Shown: positions 25,568 through 32,446 of the stretch, piece after piece
Layout of the letters: every line of letters begins with the position of its first letter
How positions within the stretch are numbered: the stretch's first letter is position 1
Origin: Nocardioides sp. dk884
GTDB taxonomy: Bacteria > Actinomycetota > Actinomycetes > Propionibacteriales > Nocardioidaceae
DNA length: 64,000 bases
Direction of reading: 5' to 3'
NCBI RefSeq assembly: GCF_009557055.1
Contig: NZ_CP045649.1
Location: 372,001 to 436,000, forward strand
The notes under the pieces: generated by a model
Told to the model about the DNA's origin: nothing
The model's input: the letters and a program-made list of their open reading frames with translations, nothing else
Databases searched by the model: none
Made by a program: the position numbers and the translations under genes

Positions 25568-27235
25568 ATGCAGACATTCGCAGAGATCGTGCGCAGCCGC
25601 GTCGGTGACGACGCCGTCGGCCTGCGCTTCGAGGACCGTCAGTGGACCTGGGACGAGGTGGTCGCGGAGTCCGCGACCCGCGCCGCGGCCCTGACCGCGT
25701 CGGTGCCGGCCCCCGAGGGGCGCCAGATCCACGTCGGTGTGCTGCTGGAGAACGTCCCGGACTTCGTCTTCTGGCTCGGAGCCGGCGCGCTCGCCGGAGC
25801 GGTCGTGATCGGCATCAACGCCAGCCGCAGCGGCCCGGAGATCGCCCAGGACGTGCGGCACGCCGACGTCGACCTGATCATCACCGAGTCGCGCCTGCGC
25901 CACCTGGTCGAGGACCCCGCGCACGGCGTACCGGCCGAGCGGGTCCACGACGTCGACACCGAGGCGTACGCCGAGTGGCTGGCGCCGCACCGCGGCGCGC
26001 CGCTGCCCGACGCGCGGCCCGCGCCCGAGGACATCGCGATGCTGCTGTTCAGCTCCGGCTCCACCGGCGCGCCGAAGGCCGTCATCGTCGGCCAGGGCCG
26101 GCTCGGCCGCCTGGTCGAGGCGATCGTCGGGCGGGTGCGGATGGAGCGCTCCTCGGTCACCTACCTGTGCATGCCGCTGTTCCACGGCAACGCCGTGATG
26201 ATGAACCTCGCGCCCGCGATGGCCGTGGGGGCGACGGTCGCGATGACCCGCAAGTTCTCCGCCAGCGCCTTCGCCGACGACATCCACCGGGTGGGCGCGA
26301 CCTACGTCAACTACGTGGGCCGGGCGCTGTCCTACGCGCTGAGCCGCCCCGAGGACCCGCGCGACCGCACCAGCACCCTGCAGCTGGCTTTCGGCACCGA
26401 GGCCTCGGAGGCCGACGTGGCCCGCTTCTCCGAGCGCTTCGGCTGCGAGGTCATGGAGGGCTACGGGCTGAGCGAGGGCGTCTTCCGGATCAACCGGACC
26501 CCGGACACCCCGACCGGCTCGCTCGGCCTGCCGGCCGGCGGCCTGGACGTGCGCATCCTCGACGAGGCCACCGGCGAGGAGTGCCCGCGCGCCCGCTTCG
26601 ACGAGGCCGGGCGCCTGGTCGACCCCGCCGCCGTCGGCCAGATCGTGGCGGTGGGCCTGGCGCACACCTTCGAGGGCTACTACAAGAACCCCGAGGCGAT
26701 GGCCGACCGGGTCAAGGGCGCGGACTTCTGGTCCGGCGACCTGGGCTACCGCGACGCCGACGGGTTCTTCTACTTCGCCGGCCGCTCCTCGGACTGGCTG
26801 CGCGTGGACAGCGAGAACTTCTCCGCCGCGCCGGTCGAGCGGATCCTCGCGCGTGCCGAGGGCGTGGCGGTCGCGCCGGTGTTCGCCGTACCCGACCCGC
26901 GCACCGGCGACCGGGTGATGACGGCGGTGGAGCTCGAGCCCGGGGCGGACTTCGACCCGGTCGCGTTCGGCGCCTACCTGGCCGAGCAGCCGGACATGGG
27001 CGCGAAGTGGTGGCCCTCGTTCGTGCGGATCGTGGACTCGATGCCGCTGACCGGCAGCGGCAAGATCAACAAGGCGCCGCTGCGCCACGCCGCCTGGCAG
27101 ACCACCGACCCGGTGTTCGTGCGCGTCGGGCGCACCGCGGAGTACGTCGCGCTCGACGAGGTGACCCGCAAGGAGATCGAGCGCGAGTTCCTCGAGCACG
27201 GGCGCGCCGCGCACCTGCCCGCGCCGCTCGCCTGA
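25568..27235 (+). CDS. Acyl-CoA synthetase (FadD17-like)
   Basis: The 555-residue product is an AMP-forming acyl-CoA ligase. Motifs are the P-loop-like LLFSSGSTGAPKAV (about 161-174), the adenylate motif GYGLSEGVFRIN, SGDLGYRDADGFFYFAGR with the hinge, and the catalytic Lys in GSGKINKAPLR. The unusual ending and the GRSSDWLRVDSENFSAAPVE block recall FadD17/FadD19-type sterol ligases. Ribosome site GGAGGA lies at 25555-25560. It could activate the steroid side-chain acid feeding the upstream operon (inference). It probably has its own promoter or follows the MFS gene. Confidence 0.83.
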   Translation: MQTFAEIVRSRVGDDAVGLRFEDRQWTWDEVVAESATRAAALTASVPAPEGRQIHVGVLLENVPDFVFWLGAGALAGAVVIGINASRSGPEIAQDVRHADVDLIITESRLRHLVEDPAHGVPAERVHDVDTEAYAEWLAPHRGAPLPDARPAPEDIAMLLFSSGSTGAPKAVIVGQGRLGRLVEAIVGRVRMERSSVTYLCMPLFHGNAVMMNLAPAMAVGATVAMTRKFSASAFADDIHRVGATYVNYVGRALSYALSRPEDPRDRTSTLQLAFGTEASEADVARFSERFGCEVMEGYGLSEGVFRINRTPDTPTGSLGLPAGGLDVRILDEATGEECPRARFDEAGRLVDPAAVGQIVAVGLAHTFEGYYKNPEAMADRVKGADFWSGDLGYRDADGFFYFAGRSSDWLRVDSENFSAAPVERILARAEGVAVAPVFAVPDPRTGDRVMTAVELEPGADFDPVAFGAYLAEQPDMGAKWWPSFVRIVDSMPLTGSGKINKAPLRHAAWQTTDPVFVRVGRTAEYVALDEVTRKEIEREFLEHGRAAHLPAPLA

Positions 27236-27246
27236 CCCCGCGGGGT

Positions 27247-27297
27247 ACGACGACGGGCCGGGCCCCCACCGCGGTGGGGGCCCGGCCCGTTCGTCGT
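27247..27297. terminator. Strong bidirectional hairpin terminator
   Basis: A stem of about 18 perfect pairs is centred at 27271/27272 (arm ACGGGCCGGGCCCCCACC at 27253-27270), with outer pairs closed by ACGACG and CGTCGT. It separates the fadD gene on the plus strand from the convergent SDR gene on the minus strand and could serve both. Confidence 0.8.
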
Positions 27298-27312
27298 CTG
27301 CCGGACCTTCGC

Positions 27313-28101
27313 TCAGCCCGCCGGCTGGTCGGGGAGCTCGGGAGCCCAGGCCACGCCGTTGATGTGACCGCCGCCGTCGGCGAAGATCGTGTTGCCGGTG
27401 ACGTAGCGGCAGTCCTCGCTGGCCAGGAACAGCGCCACCGGGGCGATGTCGGTCAGCGGGTCGCCGAGGCGGCCCATCGGGTTCGCCGCGTCGACGGCCG
27501 CCGCGATGTCGGGGTTCTGCGCGACCCGGCGCCGCAGCGCCGCGGTCTTCGCGCCCGGGGCGATCGCGTTGACCACCACGCCCGTGGGCGCCCACTCCCG
27601 CGCCGCGGTGCGGGTGAGGGTGCGCAGCGCCTCCTTGGCGCTGTTGTACTCCAGCGACCCGATGTGGGCGTTGACGCCGTTGAGGCTGACCATGTTGATC
27701 ACCCGGCCCCAGCCGGCGCGCTTCATGTGCGGGAACGCCGCGCGCATCGCCCAGAACGGGCCGTAGTAGCCCATCGCGAAGCCGCGGTGGAGCATCTCGT
27801 CGGTCTTGTGCTCGACCCGGCCGAGATTGGCCCCGCCCCAGGCGTTGTTGACCAGGATGTCGATGCTGCCCCAGGTCTCGACGGCGGTAGCGACCATCGC
27901 CTCGACCTGGTCGCGGTCGGTGACGTCGACGCGCACGAACAGCCCGCCGATCTCCTCGGCCACCGCCCGGCCGTTGTCCTCGTCGATCTCCGCGACGAGC
28001 ACGCGCGCACCCTCGGCGGCGAACAGCCGCGCGACGCCCGCGCCGATCCCGTCACCGGCGCCGGTGACGACCGCGACGCGGCCCTCGAGGCGGCCGCTCA
28101 C
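27313..28101 (-). CDS. Short-chain dehydrogenase/reductase
   Basis: A 262-residue SDR with TGAGDGIGAG, NNAWGGANLG, Ser in MVSLNGVNAHIG and YNSAKEA as catalytic Tyr/Lys. Its ATG overlaps the stop of the NTF2-like gene (28098-28101), so it is the last gene of a three-gene minus-strand unit with the NTF2-like and LLM genes. The ending HINGVAWAPELP is unusual for the family. Substrate unknown. Confidence 0.83.
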   Translation of the reverse strand: MSGRLEGRVAVVTGAGDGIGAGVARLFAAEGARVLVAEIDEDNGRAVAEEIGGLFVRVDVTDRDQVEAMVATAVETWGSIDILVNNAWGGANLGRVEHKTDEMLHRGFAMGYYGPFWAMRAAFPHMKRAGWGRVINMVSLNGVNAHIGSLEYNSAKEALRTLTRTAAREWAPTGVVVNAIAPGAKTAALRRRVAQNPDIAAAVDAANPMGRLGDPLTDIAPVALFLASEDCRYVTGNTIFADGGGHINGVAWAPELPDQPAG

Positions 28102-28592
28102 GCGCGCTCGAGGTGCTGGCCGCGGGCCCCGGCCGCGAGCAGTGCGCGCGCCTCGGGGCGACCGTCGAGCAGGCGCCCGGTCCGCACCACGACCCGCCAG
28201 CCCTGCTCGCCGCGACGCAGCTCCCAGTGGTTGGCGGTGGCGCGGCGTACGACGAAGCCCTCGTCGGTGTGGATGACCATCAGCGAGTGGTTGACCGCGA
28301 CGGCGGTGTCGCCGTCGAGGGTGACCTTGACGGGGCCGTTGAAGTGCGCGGCGCCGTTGCCGATCCAGCCCTGGTGGTTGGTGGAGTTCACCATCGCGAC
28401 GAGCTGGGCGTTGCCGACCATCGAGATCTCGTCGTTGTCGTAGACACCGTCGGGCTCCCAGATGGCGGCGAGCTCCTCGGCGCTGCCGGAGTCGGCGAGG
28501 GCTCCGTAGCCGGCGAGGAGCTGGATGATCTCCCGCTCGTCCTCGAGGGTCTGGAGGCGCTGCTCGAGGGCGGCGATCCGGTCGTCGGTCAT
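28098..28592 (-). CDS. NTF2-like / SnoaL-like protein
   Basis: The 164-residue product starts with a coiled helix (ALEQRLQTLEDEREIIQLLAGYGAL) and continues as a SnoaL_4-type cone fold with EELAAIWEPDGVYD. Relatives include steroid isomerases, hydratases and dioxygenase small subunits, and such genes are common in steroid clusters. No catalytic assignment is possible from sequence alone. It is coupled to the downstream SDR gene by overlap. Confidence 0.75.
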   Translation of the reverse strand: MTDDRIAALEQRLQTLEDEREIIQLLAGYGALADSGSAEELAAIWEPDGVYDNDEISMVGNAQLVAMVNSTNHQGWIGNGAAHFNGPVKVTLDGDTAVAVNHSLMVIHTDEGFVVRRATANHWELRRGEQGWRVVVRTGRLLDGRPEARALLAAGARGQHLERA

Positions 28593-28650
28593 GGTGGCTC
28601 CTGATCGGGGTGGGGATGGCGACCCGGTGCGCCCGGGCGGCGGGGAGGGG

Positions 28651-29508
28651 TCAGTCGATCTGGGCGGCGATGGCCGCGAGCGCCTCGAGCTGCTCGCAGT
28701 AGTGCTCGGCGGAGGTCGCGTCGACGGTGGTGCTCACGACGGTCGCTCCGGCGGCCCGGACCTCGCGCAGCCGGCGGGCGGTGCCCTCGGCGTCGCCGAG
28801 CGGGTCGAGCATGCGGCCGGGGGAGAAGTAGACCTCGAAGCCCTCGGGGAGCTCACGGGCCGCGAGCATCGCGGAGAGCGCCTCGAGGGGCAGCCCGAAC
28901 GGCACCCAGCCGTCGCCGAGCTCGATCGCGCGGCGCAGCGAGCGGGCGGTGCGACCGCCGATGATCAGCGGCACCCGCTCCTGCACGGCGTGCGGCTCCA
29001 CGACGAAGCCGGAGAAGTCGAAGTGCGGGCCGTGGTACTCCGGCTGGGAGCGCCCGAGGCTGGCGCGCAGGGCGGCGAGCGCGTCGTCGGCGATCGCACC
29101 GCGGCCCTCGAACGTCGCATCGAGGAGCTCGAACTCCTCCTGCAGCGAGCCGACGCCGATGCCGAGCACCAGGCGGCCGTTGCTGATCCGGTCGAGCGTG
29201 CCGTAGCGCTTCGCGATCTCGAGCGGGTGGTGGTAGCCGATGACCAGCACCTGGGTCATCAGGCGCAGCTGGGTGGTCTGGGCGGCGAGGTAGCCGAAGG
29301 TCGCCAGCGGGTCCCAGTACGTCGCGCCGCGCTGCTCGGCGATGTCGACGGGGACCGCGACGTGCTCGCTGCAGGTCAGGTGGTGCAGGCCGAGGGTGTC
29401 GGCGACCCGGGCGATCCGGGTGAGCTCCTCGATGCCGGCGCTGGCCTCCCAGGCGGCGTGGGCCCCCGGGTTGGCGGTGAGCACGGGACTGGTGATGCCG
29501 ATCTGCAT
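28651..29508 (-). CDS. LLM-class F420/flavin-dependent oxidoreductase
   Basis: The 285-residue product is a luciferase-like TIM-barrel oxidoreductase. Typical blocks are THLTCSEH-like HHLTCSEHVAVPVD, YWDPLATFGYLAAQTTQLRLMTQVLVIGYHHP, and NGRLVLGIGVGSLQEEFELLD. The ATG at 29506-29508 has AAGGAG upstream. It is the first gene of the minus-strand LLM-NTF2-SDR unit and is divergent from the IclR gene at 29678, with a copy of the 15-bp palindrome between them. F420 use is suggested by similarity, not proven. Confidence 0.82.
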   Translation of the reverse strand: MQIGITSPVLTANPGAHAAWEASAGIEELTRIARVADTLGLHHLTCSEHVAVPVDIAEQRGATYWDPLATFGYLAAQTTQLRLMTQVLVIGYHHPLEIAKRYGTLDRISNGRLVLGIGVGSLQEEFELLDATFEGRGAIADDALAALRASLGRSQPEYHGPHFDFSGFVVEPHAVQERVPLIIGGRTARSLRRAIELGDGWVPFGLPLEALSAMLAARELPEGFEVYFSPGRMLDPLGDAEGTARRLREVRAAGATVVSTTVDATSAEHYCEQLEALAAIAAQID

Positions 29509-29573
29509 GGGTCTCCTTCGAGGCGGGATCGGCGTCATCCAAGCACCGGGCCGCCGGCGCTCGCCCGTGTCGC

Positions 29574-29627
29574 TCCCGGTGAGCGGGTGCGCGTCCGCTT
29601 CCCTTTCGGCCGGGCTCTTGTTACCGT
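29574..29627. promoter_or_regulatory. 15-bp palindrome and TACCGT -10 in the LLM/iclR divergent region
   Basis: TCCCGGTGAGCGGGT (29574-29588) fits the TCCCRSTSASYGGGA motif except for the last base. TACCGT (29622-29627) could be the -10 for the iclR gene, with a centre-to-centre distance of 43.5 bp, a little longer than elsewhere. On the minus strand TTGGAT (29542-29537) lies 41.5 bp away and could serve the LLM operon. Confidence 0.55.
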
Positions 29628-29677
29628 CGTCACGCAGGGCAGAATGAATTTCAGTTTTGGGGTCTGGAGAGGACGTC

Positions 29678-30565
29678 ATGAGCGCTCAAGGTGTGGAGCC
29701 GGTCGTCGAGCCGCGGCAGCTGCCGCCGTCGATGGTGGAGCGGATGTCGCTCATCCTGGAGGCGTTCACCAGCCCCTCGGTGCGACTGACCCTGGAGGAG
29801 GTCGCCCGGGCGACCCACCTGCCGCGGTCGACCACGCACCGGATCCTCGACCAGCTGGTGCGCCTGAACTGGCTGACGCACACGAGCTTCGGCTACGCGC
29901 TGGGTCAGCGCGCGCTCGAGCTCGGCGGCGGGGACAAGGCCCACGGCGACCTGCGCGCCGAGGCGGCCCCGGTGCTGCACGAGCTGCAGGTGCGCACCGG
30001 CATGGTGGCCCACCTCGCGGTGCTCGAGGGCGCCGAGATCTACTACCTCGACAAGATGGGCGGCCGCTTCGCCGCGTCCGTGCCCTCGCGGGTCGGTGGC
30101 CGGGCGCCCGCGCACTCCACCGCGCTCGGCAAGGCGATGCTCGCCTGGCTGACCCCCGAGGAGGTCGACCTGCGCCTCGAGGCCGGCCTGAGCCGGTTCA
30201 CCGGCCGCACCATCGGCGACCTGCCCACGCTGCACCACGAGCTGCACCGCATCCGCGGCCGCAACGGCCTGGCCTTCGAGCGCGGGGAGAGCTTCCCCGA
30301 CATCGCCTGCGTCGCCGTGGCCGTGCGCGGCCCCGAGGGCCCGCTGGGCGCGATCTCGCTGGTCGGCGACAAGACCGCCCCCGTCGAGCGGCTCGCCCCG
30401 CTGGTGCTGAAGGCCGGCCGCGCCGTCTCGGTGGCGCTGTTCCCCGGCCTGGAGACCCAGCGCCCGCGCATCGCGCGTCGTACGATCGCGCGCCCGGAGG
30501 GCGCCTGGTCCACCGAGACGATGAGCCGCCTGGTCGCCGCCAGCGAGAGCGGCGACTGGATCTGA
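29678..30565 (+). CDS. IclR family transcriptional regulator (second paralogue)
   Basis: The 295-residue product has the IclR winged helix (LTLEEVARATHLPRSTTHRI) and effector domain (EIYYLDKMGG, HSTALGKAMLAWL, GPLGAISLVGD). It is paralogous to the protein at 7694-8575. ATG 29678 follows GGAGAGGA. Standing at the left edge of the region where the 15-bp palindrome is common, it is my preferred candidate for the factor that reads that motif, because IclR proteins often act as activators (inference). The upstream 30 bp are unusually A/T-rich for this genome. Confidence 0.88.
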   Translation: MSAQGVEPVVEPRQLPPSMVERMSLILEAFTSPSVRLTLEEVARATHLPRSTTHRILDQLVRLNWLTHTSFGYALGQRALELGGGDKAHGDLRAEAAPVLHELQVRTGMVAHLAVLEGAEIYYLDKMGGRFAASVPSRVGGRAPAHSTALGKAMLAWLTPEEVDLRLEAGLSRFTGRTIGDLPTLHHELHRIRGRNGLAFERGESFPDIACVAVAVRGPEGPLGAISLVGDKTAPVERLAPLVLKAGRAVSVALFPGLETQRPRIARRTIARPEGAWSTETMSRLVAASESGDWI

Positions 30566-30576
30566 TCCGCAGTTGC

Positions 30577-30615
30577 ACGCAGGCCCCCGCTCCGTCCCGG
30601 AGCGGGGGCCTGCGT
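30577..30615. terminator. Hairpin terminator after the iclR gene
   Basis: A perfect 17-bp stem, left arm ACGCAGGCCCCCGCTCC (30577-30593), right arm at 30599-30615, loop GTCCC. It stands 12 bp past the stop codon. Confidence 0.8.
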
Positions 30616-30655
30616 CGTGGTGGGGGTCCGGTCGCTTGAGGCTGGTGGGTTGCGC

Positions 30656-30735
30656 GTAACTGCGCAATTGCTGGGGTTGGTACGTCGTACGCCGCGGAAC
30701 CGGTGCTTTTCCCAGCAATTGCGCCAAAAAGCACC
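30656..30735. repeat. 80-bp dispersed inverted-repeat element, copy 1
   Basis: The element is bounded by a perfect 14-bp inverted repeat, GCGCAATTGCTGGG (30662-30675) and CCCAGCAATTGCGC (30711-30724), with a central ACCGGT. A second copy of the same 80-bp length is at 46461-46540, alike at the ends and centre but diverged elsewhere. It encodes nothing. It is far more A/T-rich than its surroundings and resembles a REP/MITE-like unit. Confidence 0.75.
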
Positions 30736-30778
30736 TACCCCAGGCCCCCACGAGTCCCAGCCAAGGACCCCGGCTGGC

Positions 30779-31321
30779 TCAGCCCCAGTGGTCGCCCCAG
30801 CCCCACAGGTCCGGGGCGGTGTACTCGTGCTGGTCCTCGACGCCGAACTTGCCGCGGAAGAACAGCATCGGCCGGTCGGTGGCGGGGGTCTCGAGGTCGA
30901 GGACGCGGCCGATCACGACGTCGTGGTCGCCGGCGACGTGGACCTCGTGGACCTCGGCGTGCACGCGCATCAGCACGCCGCGCAGGCTGGGGGTGCCGAT
31001 CAGGGAGCTGTCGAAGTCCAGGCCCTCGAACTTCGCGCCGCGGCTGGAGCCGAATCGGTTGCACAGGTCGGTCTGGTCCTCGCCGAGGACGTTGACGCTG
31101 AACCGGCCGCTGGTGCGGATCCGGGGCCAGGCGCGGCCGCGGTGGTCGGCGCAGAAGAGCACGAGCGGCGGCTCGAGGGAGACCGAGGCGAAGGACTGGC
31201 AGGCGAAGCCGACCGGCTCCTCCCCGTCGTACCCGGTCACGACCGTCACGCCGGTCGCGAAGGAGCCCATCGCGCGGCGCATCTCCATCGGCGACGGTCC
31301 GGTGATCTGGGTGCTCGTCAT
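30779..31321 (-). CDS. hsaB: Flavin reductase, HsaB-like
   Basis: HsaB supplies reduced flavin to the HsaA hydroxylase. The 180-residue product has the flavin-reductase-like barrel with MGSFATGVTVVTG, PVGFACQSFASVSLEPPLVLFC, GRFSVNVLGEDQ and the late RPMLFFRGKFG. ATG 31321 has AGGAAGGAA upstream and fits the family length. A longer in-frame ATG at 31396 would lie only about 7 nt after a candidate -10 and could give a leaderless form with 25 extra residues. The gene is divergent from the hsaD operon; each side has its own copy of the 15-bp motif. Confidence 0.85.
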   Translation of the reverse strand: MTSTQITGPSPMEMRRAMGSFATGVTVVTGYDGEEPVGFACQSFASVSLEPPLVLFCADHRGRAWPRIRTSGRFSVNVLGEDQTDLCNRFGSSRGAKFEGLDFDSSLIGTPSLRGVLMRVHAEVHEVHVAGDHDVVIGRVLDLETPATDRPMLFFRGKFGVEDQHEYTAPDLWGWGDHWG

Positions 31322-31403
31322 GGTCTCGTTCCTTCCTGACCTGCTGCCCGGGAGGGGCGGCTGGTCCGCGCCCGGGGCGGGCTGTTCCGTGCTCATCGAC
31401 GTC

Positions 31404-31453
31404 AACGTACGCCCGCCCGCCGGGCCGACCGCCGGGGGTCCCGATCAGTGGCC
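31404..31453 (-). promoter_or_regulatory. Candidate promoter of hsaB: 15-bp motif plus TACGTT -10
   Basis: TCCCGATCAGTGGCC (31439-31453) matches 13 of 15 positions of the motif. On the minus strand TACGTT (31409-31404) fits TAnnnT, 39.5 bp from the motif centre, the same spacing as at other sites. Confidence 0.55.
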
Positions 31454-31519
31454 GCGGCCCGCGCCCGACCCCGGCCGGGGTCGGCGGACCGTCGGAGCAG
31501 GGCGCCGGGCGAGCGGCTC

Positions 31520-31570
31520 TCCCAGTGACCGGGATCGCCACAGGACGGGTCCGGAGCCCGTTCCTACCGT
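31520..31570 (+). promoter_or_regulatory. Candidate promoter of the hsaD operon: 15-bp palindrome plus TACCGT -10
   Basis: TCCCAGTGACCGGGA (31520-31534) is one of the best motif copies. TACCGT (31565-31570) lies 40.5 bp downstream, centre to centre. Only six bases separate this hexamer from the GTG at 31577, so the transcript is probably leaderless. Confidence 0.65.
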
Positions 31571-31576
31571 GGCGGG

Positions 31577-32446
31577 GTGAGTGACCTGACCTATGAATCC
31601 ACGCTCCGTGAGCTGTCCACGCCCGCCGGCGTCCTGCGCTACCACGAGGCGGGTGACGGGCCGCCGCTGCTGATGCTGCACGGCTCCGGGCCCGGCGTGA
31701 CGGGCTGGCGCAACTTCGGCGACAACCTGCCGCGGTTCGCCGAGCACTTCCGCTGCCTGGTGCTGGAGTTCCCGGGCTTCGGGGTCAGCGACACCACCGA
31801 CCAGCACCCGATGATGGCCGCCCTGCCGGCCGTCGGTGCGTTCCTCGACGGCCTCGGCCTCGAGCAGGTCGACATCATCGGCAACTCCATGGGCGGCAGC
31901 GTGGGCGCCCGCTTCGCCATCGCCCAGCCCGACCGGGTACGCCGGCTGGTGACGGTCGGCGGGATCGGGCGCAACATCTTCAGCCCCGCGCCGGGCGAGG
32001 GCATCAAGCTGCTCGTCGACTTCACCGAGGACCCCACCCGCGACAAGCTGATCTCCTGGCTGCGCTCGATGGTCTTCGACCAGTCGATGGTCACCGAGGA
32101 GCTCATCGAGCAGCGCTGGGAGCAGGCCACCGAGCCGGAGACCCTCGAGGTCGCGCGCCGGATGTACAGCCGCGCCGCGATCGAGGCGACGTTCGCCTCC
32201 ATCGACAGCTCCGCGCACGGCACCCCCGGCTGGGCGGAGTTTGACAAGATCCGCGCCAAGACGCTGATCACCTGGGGTCGCGACGACCGGGTCAGCCCGC
32301 TGGACCAGATGCTGATCCCGATGCGCACGATCCGCGACGTCCAGGTGCACATCTTCTCCCAGTGCGGGCACTGGGCGATGATCGAGCAGAAGGCCGCCTG
32401 GGAGAGCACCGTCGAGGCGTTCCTGCTCGCCGAGGACCAGGCGTGA
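31577..32446 (+). CDS. hsaD: Alpha/beta hydrolase, HsaD-like meta-cleavage product hydrolase
   Basis: HsaD cleaves the C-C bond in 4,9-DSHA after ring A opening. The 289-residue product is an alpha/beta hydrolase of the BphD/HsaD type: oxyanion segment LHGSGPGVTGWRNF, nucleophile Ser104 in GNSMGG, Asp237 in WGRDDRVSP and His265 in CGHWAMIE. It is followed by kstD-like and kshB-like genes with a GTGA overlap at 32443-32446. The GTG start is six bases after a TACCGT hexamer and has no ribosome site, which fits leaderless translation. Confidence 0.87.
   Translation: MSDLTYESTLRELSTPAGVLRYHEAGDGPPLLMLHGSGPGVTGWRNFGDNLPRFAEHFRCLVLEFPGFGVSDTTDQHPMMAALPAVGAFLDGLGLEQVDIIGNSMGGSVGARFAIAQPDRVRRLVTVGGIGRNIFSPAPGEGIKLLVDFTEDPTRDKLISWLRSMVFDQSMVTEELIEQRWEQATEPETLEVARRMYSRAAIEATFASIDSSAHGTPGWAEFDKIRAKTLITWGRDDRVSPLDQMLIPMRTIRDVQVHIFSQCGHWAMIEQKAAWESTVEAFLLAEDQA

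Noticed and set aside
30656..30735. An insertion sequence end or a KstR2-type operator, because of the AATTGCT core shared with site A.
   Set aside because: There is no transposase nearby, and the element lacks the CCTAG/CTTGG flanks of the operator; it recurs as an 80-bp unit at gene ends, not at promoters.
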